Shown here: positions 8,419 to 16,070 of the stretch, piece by piece
How positions within the stretch are numbered: the stretch's first letter is position 1
Layout: every line of letters starts with the position of its first letter
Source of the DNA: Paenibacillus massiliensis 2301065 = DSM 16942
GTDB lineage: Bacteria; Bacillota; Bacilli; Paenibacillales; Paenibacillaceae
Assembly (NCBI RefSeq): GCF_000377505.1
Contig: NZ_KB898188.1
Span: 372,001-436,000 of the forward strand
Direction of reading: 5' to 3'
Length of the DNA stretch: 64,000 nucleotides
Notes under the pieces: model-generated
Seen by the model: only the letters and a program-made list of their open reading frames with translations
Database searches by the model: none
What the model was told of the DNA's origin: nothing
Translations under genes and position numbers: made by a program

Positions 8419-8766
8419 TTAATAGTGGCATACATTCGATACATGCCCATCCTCATCCCAAAAATCAAACAGCTGTACCGTCCCGTAATCCCGAATAGGC
8501 GTCGTTCGTATCCCTGCTGACGTCATTCGCGCATGTGCATCCTCAATATCCTCCGTATAGAAGTTAAAGAGGGGATATTCTTCAGCAACCGTATCCTGCT
8601 GCACCAGTGTAATTGGAGTCGTCCCACCGACCTGTAAAGTCGCAATGACATCTGTTCGCCATTTGACACTGAATCCGAAATGCTCCAAATACCATGCCAG
8701 CGTCTGCTCCAGATTCGGAACACGCAGGAAAACGGTATCTATTCGTTCCAAAAAAGCTTTCTCCAT
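8419..8766 (-). CDS. VOC (glyoxalase/bleomycin-resistance fold) protein, copy 2
   Basis: A 115-residue VOC protein, paralogue of the one at 5837. Shared features: FLERIDTVFLRVPNLEQTLAWY at the start, YPLFNFYTEDIEDAHARM, TTPIRDYG and a terminal HVSNVCHY. As in copy 1, the canonical metal-binding His/Glu residues are not evident. I chose the ATG at 8766 (MEKAFLERID), which has a GGGGGTG site; the longer reading from 8811 adds 15 residues without family similarity. It is the first gene of the central leftward block. Confidence 0.85.
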   Translation of the reverse strand: MEKAFLERIDTVFLRVPNLEQTLAWYLEHFGFSVKWRTDVIATLQVGGTTPITLVQQDTVAEEYPLFNFYTEDIEDAHARMTSAGIRTTPIRDYGTVQLFDFWDEDGHVSNVCHY

Positions 8767-8996
8767 CTTAGCACCCCCGATATGCGTTATAAATTCACAG
8801 CCTGGCTCCAACTATACTCTGTCCACTCCCCAGCCTCTCTGCGATTGTTGGCACATCGCCTGCTGCCTGTCCGTTCAGGCCGATGTTGCTCCCACTTCCC
8901 ACATGGCCTTCCCTATAAAAGCCGAGTGCGTGCGAAAGCCGAAACGGTATGATGCCCTTACACAAGGCACATGACTGCCCAGGAGGAGGTGATACC

Positions 8997-9905
8997 ATGA
9001 GCAGCACTAACGCGATCAGCGTCATCATACCTGTCCATAATCAAGCCTATCCCTTATCCATTACACTCTGGGGCTTCAGTCGTCAGGCTCCCCAATTTCG
9101 AGATTGCGAGATCATCATCGTGGACGATGGCTCCACCGAGCCGATCGAGGCCGTAGTCGATTCCTATCGAGACAGATTAAATATCACCTATGTAAGAATC
9201 CCTCATCGTGGTCGTGCTGCAGCTCGCAATGAGGGGCTCTGCCAATTGAACAGCGAAGTCAGCATCGCTGTGTTCTGTGATGCAGACCGTGTTCCACGTC
9301 CGGACTTCCTTGGGGCTCACTACAGGGCTCACTCGGACGGACAGAATCAGATTGTCATCGGACAGGTGCGAGAGCTGTATCTGTCGCAGCCAGAGCGCAA
9401 GCGGGACATTCTGCTTCAGCAGCTCACACATGAGCAGCGAGACCGAATCCCGCAATATTGCCAACTCGTATATGGCCTCTTTGACCTTGAGGGACGCACT
9501 CGCTCAGCTATCCCATGGGTAGCCACACTCAGCGGCAACATGTCCATACATAAGGATGTGCTTGCACGAAGTGGCGGATTTGATGAGGAATTTAATGCAT
9601 GGGGCTTCGAGCATATGGAGCTCGGATACCGCGCATATCGTACTGGCGCCGAATTCCGTTATGCCCAAGAAGCTGTAAATGTACATCTCGCTCATCCGCG
9701 GGACACCAAGGGATATGAGCAATACATGAAGCGTAGTCATGCACTCTTCGTCCGCAAGCATCCACAGCCAGAGATTGCTGGCTTCCTCAGCTATATGACG
9801 GGAGAGCTTAGTCTTCGGGGATTAGAAGCAATGGCACGGGCTTTACCCGAGGAGGATGAGCGGCTTGTCGCTCCGGATCAATATGTACGAATCACCAATT
9901 TTTGA
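8997..9905 (+). CDS. family 2 glycosyltransferase with galactosyltransferase-like C-terminal domain
   Basis: A 302-residue GT-A enzyme. It opens with SVIIPVHNQAYPLSITL and IIIVDDGSTEP, has the metal-binding Asp-X-Asp as FCDADRVP, the acceptor loop TLSGNMSIHKDVLARSGGFDEEF and the element WGFEHMELGYR where many relatives have WGxED. No membrane segments are seen, so it acts in the cytosol. The ATG at 8997 has a perfect AGGAGGAGGTG site; an upstream ATG at 8949 lacks one. It heads the rightward arm and probably decorates the pathway product or makes a sugar precursor. Confidence 0.88.
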   Translation: MSSTNAISVIIPVHNQAYPLSITLWGFSRQAPQFRDCEIIIVDDGSTEPIEAVVDSYRDRLNITYVRIPHRGRAAARNEGLCQLNSEVSIAVFCDADRVPRPDFLGAHYRAHSDGQNQIVIGQVRELYLSQPERKRDILLQQLTHEQRDRIPQYCQLVYGLFDLEGRTRSAIPWVATLSGNMSIHKDVLARSGGFDEEFNAWGFEHMELGYRAYRTGAEFRYAQEAVNVHLAHPRDTKGYEQYMKRSHALFVRKHPQPEIAGFLSYMTGELSLRGLEAMARALPEEDERLVAPDQYVRITNF

Positions 9906-9957
9906 ATGAACACAGAAAGAGGCAGCTACAAGGCTGCTGATCGAGAGGAGTTCATAG

Positions 9958-11298
9958 ATGAATCAGAATACTGCCAGCAGCAGGGATGTCTACCCTGTTT
10001 TGCACCCATTTACGTATATGCCTGAGCACAGCTCTTTGGAAGGCCAACGCTTCGAGGATAGCTATCTTCAATTGCGACGCGGTCAGGGGGCATGGGTATA
10101 TGACGAGGATGACCAAGCCTATTTGTACGCAACCACTGCTGTCCCCTCTGTAGGGCTATCACGTCCCGAGGTCTGTGAAGCCATTCTGGCCCAATACAAG
10201 ACGTTAAGCTTCTCTTCTACCTGTGCGCAGCGGCATGGTCTGGAACAGCAGCTTGCTAGTCGACTGTTAGAGGTCTGTGGGGGCCACCATACCAAGGTAT
10301 TTTATTCCACTGATGGCTCAGGTGCAGTGGAGGCAGCCATGAGGCTCGCCAGACAATACTTCATCGCCGACGGGCAGCCCAAGCGCACGAAGTTCATCTC
10401 CCTTGAAGGGGGCTACCACGGAACCACCTTCGGCTCCGGGTCTGTGACGCATCTGGGGATTGGAGCCGCTTTTGGTCCCGGCCTTAGCGGATGCGTCAGC
10501 GTACCGGCTCCCAATCTATACCGTCCGCCACTAGAGGGGAGCAGCGACTGGATTATCCGTTATTGTCTGGACCAATTGGAGGAAGCCATATTCGAGGAAG
10601 GCCCGGATGAGATTGCGGCCATTCTGCTGGAAGAAGTCCAGGGGGTTAATGGAATCGTCCCGATCCCTTCCGCTTACCTGACCGCTGTAAGGGATATTGC
10701 TACAAAGCACGGTATCCTGGTCATTATGGACGAGGTCGGCACGGGACTGGGACGAACCGGGTACTGGACATCCTCACAGAAGATCGGTCTCATTCCTGAT
10801 CTGTTGGTGCTGTCCAAAGGGTTAACGGGAGGCTATTTTCCGATGGGCGCTACCCTGATATCCCCTCAGCTGGAGCAGCGACTGTTCGGGCAAGGAGGTA
10901 TATTCCTGCATGGTTCTACGCAGAGTGGGCATCCCGTCGGGTGCGCAGCAGCCCTTGCTGTGCTGGACATTATGGAGAAGGAGCAGGTTGTTCTGAATGC
11001 CAGAGAACGGGGAGCATGGATTCTGGAGCAGCTGCGACTCCATCTCGCGGACCATCCCCATGTCGGTGAGATTAGGGGAGCGGGCATGATGATCGGAATT
11101 GAATATGTTACGGATCACCAGACAAAAGCACCTGCTGACTTCTCTCTTGGCATGCGGCTGACTTCGAATCTTCGCAAGGAGGGCATTCTCGGCAACTATT
11201 TCAATAACGTACTATCACTGCTTCCACCCCTGACACTGACAGAAGCCGAAGCCGAACAGCTGGTACTTGGCGTCACCGCCGCTACCCGCGCCCTGTGA
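9958..11298 (+). CDS. class III pyridoxal-phosphate aminotransferase
   Basis: A 446-residue fold-type I aminotransferase. Visible marks: STDGSGAVEAAMRLARQY (cofactor phosphate site), EGGYHGTTFGS, the Asp of VIMDEVGTGLGRTG that contacts the PLP pyridine nitrogen, and the Schiff-base Lys in LVLSKGLTGGYFPMG. Relatives convert omega-amino or alpha-keto compounds, such as DAPA or 4-aminobutyrate-type substrates. In this cluster it could introduce or remove an amine on the amino acid or sugar moiety. AGGAG precedes the ATG and the gap to the glycosyltransferase is about 50 bases, consistent with one operon. Confidence 0.92.
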   Translation: MNQNTASSRDVYPVLHPFTYMPEHSSLEGQRFEDSYLQLRRGQGAWVYDEDDQAYLYATTAVPSVGLSRPEVCEAILAQYKTLSFSSTCAQRHGLEQQLASRLLEVCGGHHTKVFYSTDGSGAVEAAMRLARQYFIADGQPKRTKFISLEGGYHGTTFGSGSVTHLGIGAAFGPGLSGCVSVPAPNLYRPPLEGSSDWIIRYCLDQLEEAIFEEGPDEIAAILLEEVQGVNGIVPIPSAYLTAVRDIATKHGILVIMDEVGTGLGRTGYWTSSQKIGLIPDLLVLSKGLTGGYFPMGATLISPQLEQRLFGQGGIFLHGSTQSGHPVGCAAALAVLDIMEKEQVVLNARERGAWILEQLRLHLADHPHVGEIRGAGMMIGIEYVTDHQTKAPADFSLGMRLTSNLRKEGILGNYFNNVLSLLPPLTLTEAEAEQLVLGVTAATRAL

Positions 11299-11371
11299 GT
11301 AGAATGCTCATGAGCCCTACTTCACTAGGTAGCATTCAGAACATTCTACGAATAAGGAGGTGAACCAGGCC

Positions 11372-12943
11372 TTGGTTCGATCAAGAATCACAGCAGAGCA
11401 ATTTCTTGAAACGGCAAATGCAGAGCTGACTCCACGGTACCATACGATGATGGAGTCCCTGTGGATGACTGTCACAACAGGACAGCGGGCATGGACCCGT
11501 CAATACGAGAAGCACGAGCAAGACTACCAGAGCTATCTTGCCGCACCTGAGCTTCAAAAACAATTGAAGAAGCTGCTGCTCAAGCCTCGGAGCTCCATGC
11601 TGAGCTCACAGCTACACTGGCTAGCGCAGGAATCTGCAGAATGGCGCGGAGACTCAGAGCGGCTTAGGCAGATCAGTTCCTTATGGGGAGAGCTGTACTA
11701 CAAGCTCAGCTCCTTTCGAGCAGAGCTGTACGGAATGAAGATGGATGAGCAGGCCGTAGGTAGGCTATTGCGTTCATTGAAGGATGGATATTTACGTAAA
11801 AAGGTATGGTACGCCGCCATGAAGGTAGGGGACCAGGTGGCTCCTGGCCTGATTCGACTTGTCAAGCTTCGTAATGAAGCCGCAAAAGCTCAAGGTTACA
11901 CGAACTACTATGAAATGAAGCTGAAGCTACAGCATACAGATCCTGCACTGCCAAGTGAATTGATCCGTAGCTTAAGAAACGGGCTGGATCAGACTTATCT
12001 TGCTGCCAAAAGCCGGCTCGACGAGCGCTTGAGTGAGACGTATCAGCTGCAGTCGGAGCACCTCCATTCCTGGCATTATGCTCATCCCTTCGTCCAGACC
12101 ACTGGAACACCAGACAGCTTGAAGCTGTCCATGGATGAGCATGTGGGACTTCGAATGGGCTCCTGGTTCGACGGGAGAGGACTGGACCTGTCTTCCATAA
12201 TGCAGCAATCCGATATTCAACTCCGTTCTGGTAAGCCCGCAGCCAATCTCTGTCTTCATCTTGATCGTGCAGGCGACATCCGCATATCCTGCCATCTATC
12301 CATGAATCAAAGGGGATTATCGCTTCTACTTCATGAACTTGGTCATGCGGCATACGAGCAGTCTATTGATCGTAAGCTTCCTTTTCTGTTGAGACAGCCT
12401 GCTCATCCATGCCTGAGCGAGGCTGCAGCGCTCCTATTCGAGCGCCTGGCTTGGGATGCCTCATGGTTACAGGATATGCAGCTTCATACCACCGCTGAAT
12501 CAGATTGTCCAGGCTTTGCAGTAGACGAACTAAAGGCAGCACACCGTGATGAATTGCTGATTCGACTCTATTGGACAATGACGCTGGTACAGTTCGAGCA
12601 GCAGCTATATGAGCGGCCAGAGCAAGACTTGAAACGTCTGTGGTGGGATACCGTGGAAGAGATTCAACAGATTCGCAGACCAGCCGAGTGGAATTATCCG
12701 TTCTGGGCAGCAAAGGCTCATCTCACCACGTTACCAACCCAATACTATACCTATCTTTTTGGGGAAATCGCTGCATCTCAGCTTCAGCAGGAGCTGCTGA
12801 AGCAGCATAGGCACTGGCACGAGGAGAATGCTCTGCGACAGCTAAGACAACAGGTCTTCTCTCCAGGAGCATCTGTCCCTTGGAAGGAGCTACTGTCAGG
12901 CGCACAACTAGACCCGAACAGCCTGATTCAGGAGTTACGCTAG
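11372..12943 (+). CDS. M2/M3-like zinc metallopeptidase (HExxH)
   Basis: A 523-residue, mostly helical protein with the zinc site HELGH at 321-325 and a third ligand Glu350 in CLSEAAALLFERLAW, the arrangement of gluzincins of families M3 and M2 (oligoendopeptidase F, ACE-like). There is no signal peptide, so it works in the cytosol. The start is ambiguous: a GTG at 11360 overlaps the AAGGAGGTG site, so I prefer the in-frame TTG at 11372 with normal spacing. A peptidase within this cluster could process a peptide intermediate, remove a protecting aminoacyl group or recycle waste; none of these is shown by the sequence. Confidence 0.82.
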   Translation: MVRSRITAEQFLETANAELTPRYHTMMESLWMTVTTGQRAWTRQYEKHEQDYQSYLAAPELQKQLKKLLLKPRSSMLSSQLHWLAQESAEWRGDSERLRQISSLWGELYYKLSSFRAELYGMKMDEQAVGRLLRSLKDGYLRKKVWYAAMKVGDQVAPGLIRLVKLRNEAAKAQGYTNYYEMKLKLQHTDPALPSELIRSLRNGLDQTYLAAKSRLDERLSETYQLQSEHLHSWHYAHPFVQTTGTPDSLKLSMDEHVGLRMGSWFDGRGLDLSSIMQQSDIQLRSGKPAANLCLHLDRAGDIRISCHLSMNQRGLSLLLHELGHAAYEQSIDRKLPFLLRQPAHPCLSEAAALLFERLAWDASWLQDMQLHTTAESDCPGFAVDELKAAHRDELLIRLYWTMTLVQFEQQLYERPEQDLKRLWWDTVEEIQQIRRPAEWNYPFWAAKAHLTTLPTQYYTYLFGEIAASQLQQELLKQHRHWHEENALRQLRQQVFSPGASVPWKELLSGAQLDPNSLIQELR

Positions 12944-12991
12944 GTTAGGTTAAAGGTCTATTACCATGCTATAGAAGAAAGGATGAACCCC

Positions 12992-13180
12992 ATGCTGAAC
13001 AGTGAAGTACGCACCTATTATTTTCCAGCGGATGAGCTGGACTATTATCGTAGACTGAAGCCCTCGCTGAATGATCAGAACTTCAAGCCCTCCCTCAAAG
13101 TCAGCCCAGAGCGAACAGATCTCTTTCATCGTATCGACAGGGTGAAGACTGAAGCCACTACACCAGAACAGAACGAATAA
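12992..13180 (+). CDS. 62-residue protein of unknown function
   Basis: A short, polar, Tyr- and Lys-rich protein (LNSEVRTYYFPADELDYYRRLKP at its N-terminus) with no Cys, no signal peptide, and no Asp-Ser-Leu phosphopantetheine site, so it is not an acyl carrier protein. A GAAAGGA site precedes the ATG at 12992; an in-frame ATG at 12983 is too close to it. It is co-directional between the metallopeptidase and the kinase. It could be a precursor peptide for the cluster or a small accessory subunit. I do not recognise it. Confidence 0.55.
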   Translation: MLNSEVRTYYFPADELDYYRRLKPSLNDQNFKPSLKVSPERTDLFHRIDRVKTEATTPEQNE

Positions 13181-13226
13181 TAGCATGAATACATGCAAGC
13201 ACATCCCAATATGAAAGGAGACCAGC

Positions 13227-14168
13227 ATGCCCGATCTGATGCGATCACGCTTTTTTAATGCAGTCCGTTACGATTCTGGCACACATTCCATCCTTAAGAC
13301 CAGCACAGATCAGGACAAGCTGCGCGATGAGATCAACTGGTACTTGCAGCTTCCATCTGAGTATCAGCACCTCGTACCAGAAGTGCTGGAGCATGGATTG
13401 CAGGAAGAGCCGTTCCTCAGATTGGCCTATGTTGGACTGCCTACACTTGCCGACCTGTGGGTGCATAAGCGCCTATCCCCCCTGCAATGGAAGCAGGTGT
13501 GGGAGCAACTGGATGAGCTGCTCCTCCTATTCAGAAGCCACAGCGCTATAGTCACTGCAGAAGACATGGAGGATATGTATATTCACAAGACCCATGAGCG
13601 TCTTCAAGCTTTTCTTGAGGGATGTTCCTGGGCACAGCAGGTGTACGCTGCAGGCAGCTTCCGGCTCAACGGAAGACTGCTGTCCTGCCCCATCCGTCTG
13701 CTGGAGGAAGGTCGTCCAGATCTACGTCGTCTCTGCACAAGCCCCCAGCCAGCCTTGCTGCATGGCGATCTGTGCTTCAGCAACGTACTGTATGCACCAA
13801 GTACACGCAAGATGCTGTTGATCGATCCGCGAGGCCGCTTCGGTCAAGCTGGAATCAGCGGAGACCAGCGCTATGATCTAGCCAAGCTGCGCCATAGTCT
13901 CAGCGGCTATGATTACCTCGTCAGGGGTATGTACCGTCTGATCACAGCTTCATACGACCTGCATCTGGACATCCCACACCAACAGCTTCGGGAGCAGCTT
14001 CGCCGCGAATGGGACAGCAGACATGCCCATATATTAGAAAGCATCCGGTGCATTGAGTGTCTCTTGTATTTATCCATGCTTCCCCTACATCAGGAAGACT
14101 CGAAGCGGCAGCTGGCCTTGTACGCGACAGGTACTGCGCTGCTGCATGACGTCCTCATGCACCGTTGA
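13227..14168 (+). CDS. aminoglycoside phosphotransferase (APH)/choline-kinase-like kinase
   Basis: A 313-residue small-molecule kinase of the APH fold. The catalytic loop HGDLCFSNVLY and the metal-binding Asp in LLIDPRGRFG are clear; an N-lobe Lys in HSILKTS and Glu in LRDEINWY fit the nucleotide site. It resembles kinases found in sugar and capsule loci more than the clinical resistance enzymes. In the cluster it could phosphorylate an intermediate or inactivate the product inside the producer. AAAGGAG precedes the ATG; 28 bases separate it from the next gene. Confidence 0.82.
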   Translation: MPDLMRSRFFNAVRYDSGTHSILKTSTDQDKLRDEINWYLQLPSEYQHLVPEVLEHGLQEEPFLRLAYVGLPTLADLWVHKRLSPLQWKQVWEQLDELLLLFRSHSAIVTAEDMEDMYIHKTHERLQAFLEGCSWAQQVYAAGSFRLNGRLLSCPIRLLEEGRPDLRRLCTSPQPALLHGDLCFSNVLYAPSTRKMLLIDPRGRFGQAGISGDQRYDLAKLRHSLSGYDYLVRGMYRLITASYDLHLDIPHQQLREQLRREWDSRHAHILESIRCIECLLYLSMLPLHQEDSKRQLALYATGTALLHDVLMHR

Positions 14169-14196
14169 CCGAATCTGCGGTACGAAGGGAGAAGCT

Positions 14197-15120
14197 ATGT
14201 CCAAAACAATATTGGTAAGAACCGACCAGCTTAGTCATTCGGAATGGCTTGATTGGAGGAGGCAAGGCATCGGCTCCAGTGAAGCGGCAGCCGTATGCGG
14301 CAAGCATCCGTGGCGCTGTAGCGTCCATGTTTACCTTGACAAGATTCGTGAACTGCCACACACGCCCGATACACTTCCGATGAAGCTGGGGCGCATGCTG
14401 AAAGGAACGGCTGCTGCTCTCTTTGCAGAGGAACACGGCTGGCGACTCATTCGTAAGAAAGCGATCTTTCGACACCCAGAGCATGAATTCATGCTAGCGA
14501 ATATCGATCGCTGGATTGTCGGGCAGCACACAGGTCTGCTCTGCAAGACGGTTCGAGAATACGCCAAAGGTGACTGGGAGGATCGCGTCCCGGAACATAT
14601 TCTGATTCAGTGTCAGCATCTGATGGCTGTTACTGGAGCAGACCACTGGTGGATTGCCCTGCTGATTGGCGGACAGCAATTCAGAAGTATACGAGTAGAG
14701 CGTGACCAACGGTGGATTGCGAGGATCATTGTCAAGGAAGAACAATTCTGGTACCAGCATGTGCTTCCGGGCATTCAGCCTGCATGGGACGGAACGCCCG
14801 GCTCCACCGAGCTCCTCAAGCAGCTCTATCCAGCGGATCATGTGAGCCCCAGCCCACTTCGTCTGCAAGAGGAAGCGGATCATTGGGCCGATGTATATCG
14901 GTGTGCCGAATCCATGGAGAAGGCGGCTCTTCGCAGCAAAACAGAAGCCGAAAATCGCATAAAAGGAATGCTTGGCTCCGCTGAGGAGGGCGTTACCGAC
15001 AGATATTTACTGGAGTGGAAAGCAATCTATCCGCGCTCAGGACGGCAAAGTCCGTATCGGCGCTTCAAATTGTCTAATCTAACCGATGATGGAGGTTCAT
15101 ATGAGGAACGAAAGCATTGA
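14197..15120 (+). CDS. YqaJ/lambda-exonuclease-fold protein, probably nuclease-inactive
   Basis: A 307-residue protein with the layout of YqaJ viral recombinase exonucleases: WRRQGIGSSEAAAVCG at 20-35, a helix LGRMLKGTAAALF at 64-76, ANIDRW at 101-106, GLLCKTV at 113-119 and PEHILIQCQHLMAVTG at 132-147. Asp104 and Lys117 of the active site are present, but the helix Glu is Lys69 and the Glu of the ExK motif is Leu115, so metal-dependent cleavage should fail. The ATG at 14197 has GGGAGAAG. It is flanked by co-directional cluster genes and its last 20 bases overlap the RnfD-like gene, unlike a phage remnant. A DNA-binding or structural role is a guess. Confidence 0.75.
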   Translation: MSKTILVRTDQLSHSEWLDWRRQGIGSSEAAAVCGKHPWRCSVHVYLDKIRELPHTPDTLPMKLGRMLKGTAAALFAEEHGWRLIRKKAIFRHPEHEFMLANIDRWIVGQHTGLLCKTVREYAKGDWEDRVPEHILIQCQHLMAVTGADHWWIALLIGGQQFRSIRVERDQRWIARIIVKEEQFWYQHVLPGIQPAWDGTPGSTELLKQLYPADHVSPSPLRLQEEADHWADVYRCAESMEKAALRSKTEAENRIKGMLGSAEEGVTDRYLLEWKAIYPRSGRQSPYRRFKLSNLTDDGGSYEERKH

Positions 15121-15937
15121 TCGAGTGCGAGTTACGGTAGCCTGGTCTGACTACAAAATCGATCCGCGGTATTTCATACTACTGTTTCTATCCACGTTCG
15201 CTATAGCTGGCCAGGTGTATCTCGGCTTTTTTCAACGCTGGGATGATCTTCTGGCTGCAGTCCTGGTATCCACCCTCACAGAGCTGCTCTTGTACAGAGT
15301 GTTCAAAAAGCATTGGGCCTTTCCCATCAGCGGGATCATTACAGGTATCGGTGTCAGCCTGTTGCTTAGCTCCCACGTGATGTGGGCATATGCCTTGACC
15401 TCATTTTTGGCAATTTCACTCAAGTACCTGATTCGCTTGAAGGGGGGGCAGATATTTAACCCCAACAATCTCGCTATGGTCATCATGCTAATAGCGCTCC
15501 CACAATTTGCAGTCAGCACACCCAAGCAGTGGACCAACGGCTTCGGAATCATGCTCTTCATCATGCTGCTAGGTCTTATTGTGTGTTATTTGGCTAACCG
15601 TCTGGACTCTGTGCTTACTTTTCTGGGGAGCTTCGCCCTGTTTGGGCTCATGCGTCATTACTTCTTCGGTGCTCCACTCTATGCTGCGCTGGGGCCCTTG
15701 ATGGGCGCATCCTTGCAATTGTTCTGCTTCTTCATGATTACTGATCCCAAATCTTCACCCTCCACCCGGAGGGGACGAATAATTTTTGCCTTTGCTGTAG
15801 CTGCGATTGATGCTTTCTTCCGAATTCAGCGAATTCCCAACCCTCAATTCTATGCTCTGTTCCTGGTCTGTCTGCTCGTAGTCGTTCCACACCGTCTCTG
15901 GATGTCCAAAATCCAACGACAGAGTCTACAGCCATAG
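15101..15937 (+). CDS. NQR2/RnfD/RnfE-family membrane protein, orphan copy 2
   Basis: A 278-residue polytopic membrane protein, closely similar to the one at 1127-2002: shared YLGFFQRWDD, SGIITGIGVSLLLSS, QIFNPNNLAMV, STPKQWTNGFG and MITDPKSSP stretches. As there, no other Nqr/Rnf subunit accompanies it. I chose ATG 15101 because GGAGG sits 6 bases upstream; it overlaps the YqaJ-like gene by 20 bases. The last gene of the rightward arm, followed by a strong hairpin. Two such orphan proteins at the two ends of the cluster suggest a heterodimeric or duplicated membrane redox module. Confidence 0.82.
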   Translation: MRNESIDRVRVTVAWSDYKIDPRYFILLFLSTFAIAGQVYLGFFQRWDDLLAAVLVSTLTELLLYRVFKKHWAFPISGIITGIGVSLLLSSHVMWAYALTSFLAISLKYLIRLKGGQIFNPNNLAMVIMLIALPQFAVSTPKQWTNGFGIMLFIMLLGLIVCYLANRLDSVLTFLGSFALFGLMRHYFFGAPLYAALGPLMGASLQLFCFFMITDPKSSPSTRRGRIIFAFAVAAIDAFFRIQRIPNPQFYALFLVCLLVVVPHRLWMSKIQRQSLQP

Positions 15938-15983
15938 AATCATAGATTTGTTCCATACAAGCAAGCGTAAAAAATCTCAAGCC

Positions 15984-16032
15984 AAAGGCCCCAAGCCAGT
16001 ACCTCGATGGTACAACGCTTGGGGCCTTTATC
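15984..16032. terminator. strong intrinsic terminator closing the rightward cluster arm
   Basis: AAAGGCCCCAAGC (15984-15996) pairs with GCTTGGGGCCTTT (16017-16029), with an inner GTACC/GGTAC extension. It lies between the convergent RnfD-like gene and the protease gene and can serve both strands. Confidence 0.8.
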
Positions 16033-16070
16033 TTGATGATTATCTACTGAGTAACTGACAGTATTCTAGA

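Noticed and set aside
12992-13180. Acyl carrier protein candidate for the ligase
   Set aside because: It is short and has no Asp-Ser phosphopantetheine attachment motif.
14197-15120. Prophage remnant because of the YqaJ-like gene
   Set aside because: No other phage gene, attachment site or integrase is near, and the gene overlaps or abuts co-directional non-phage genes.
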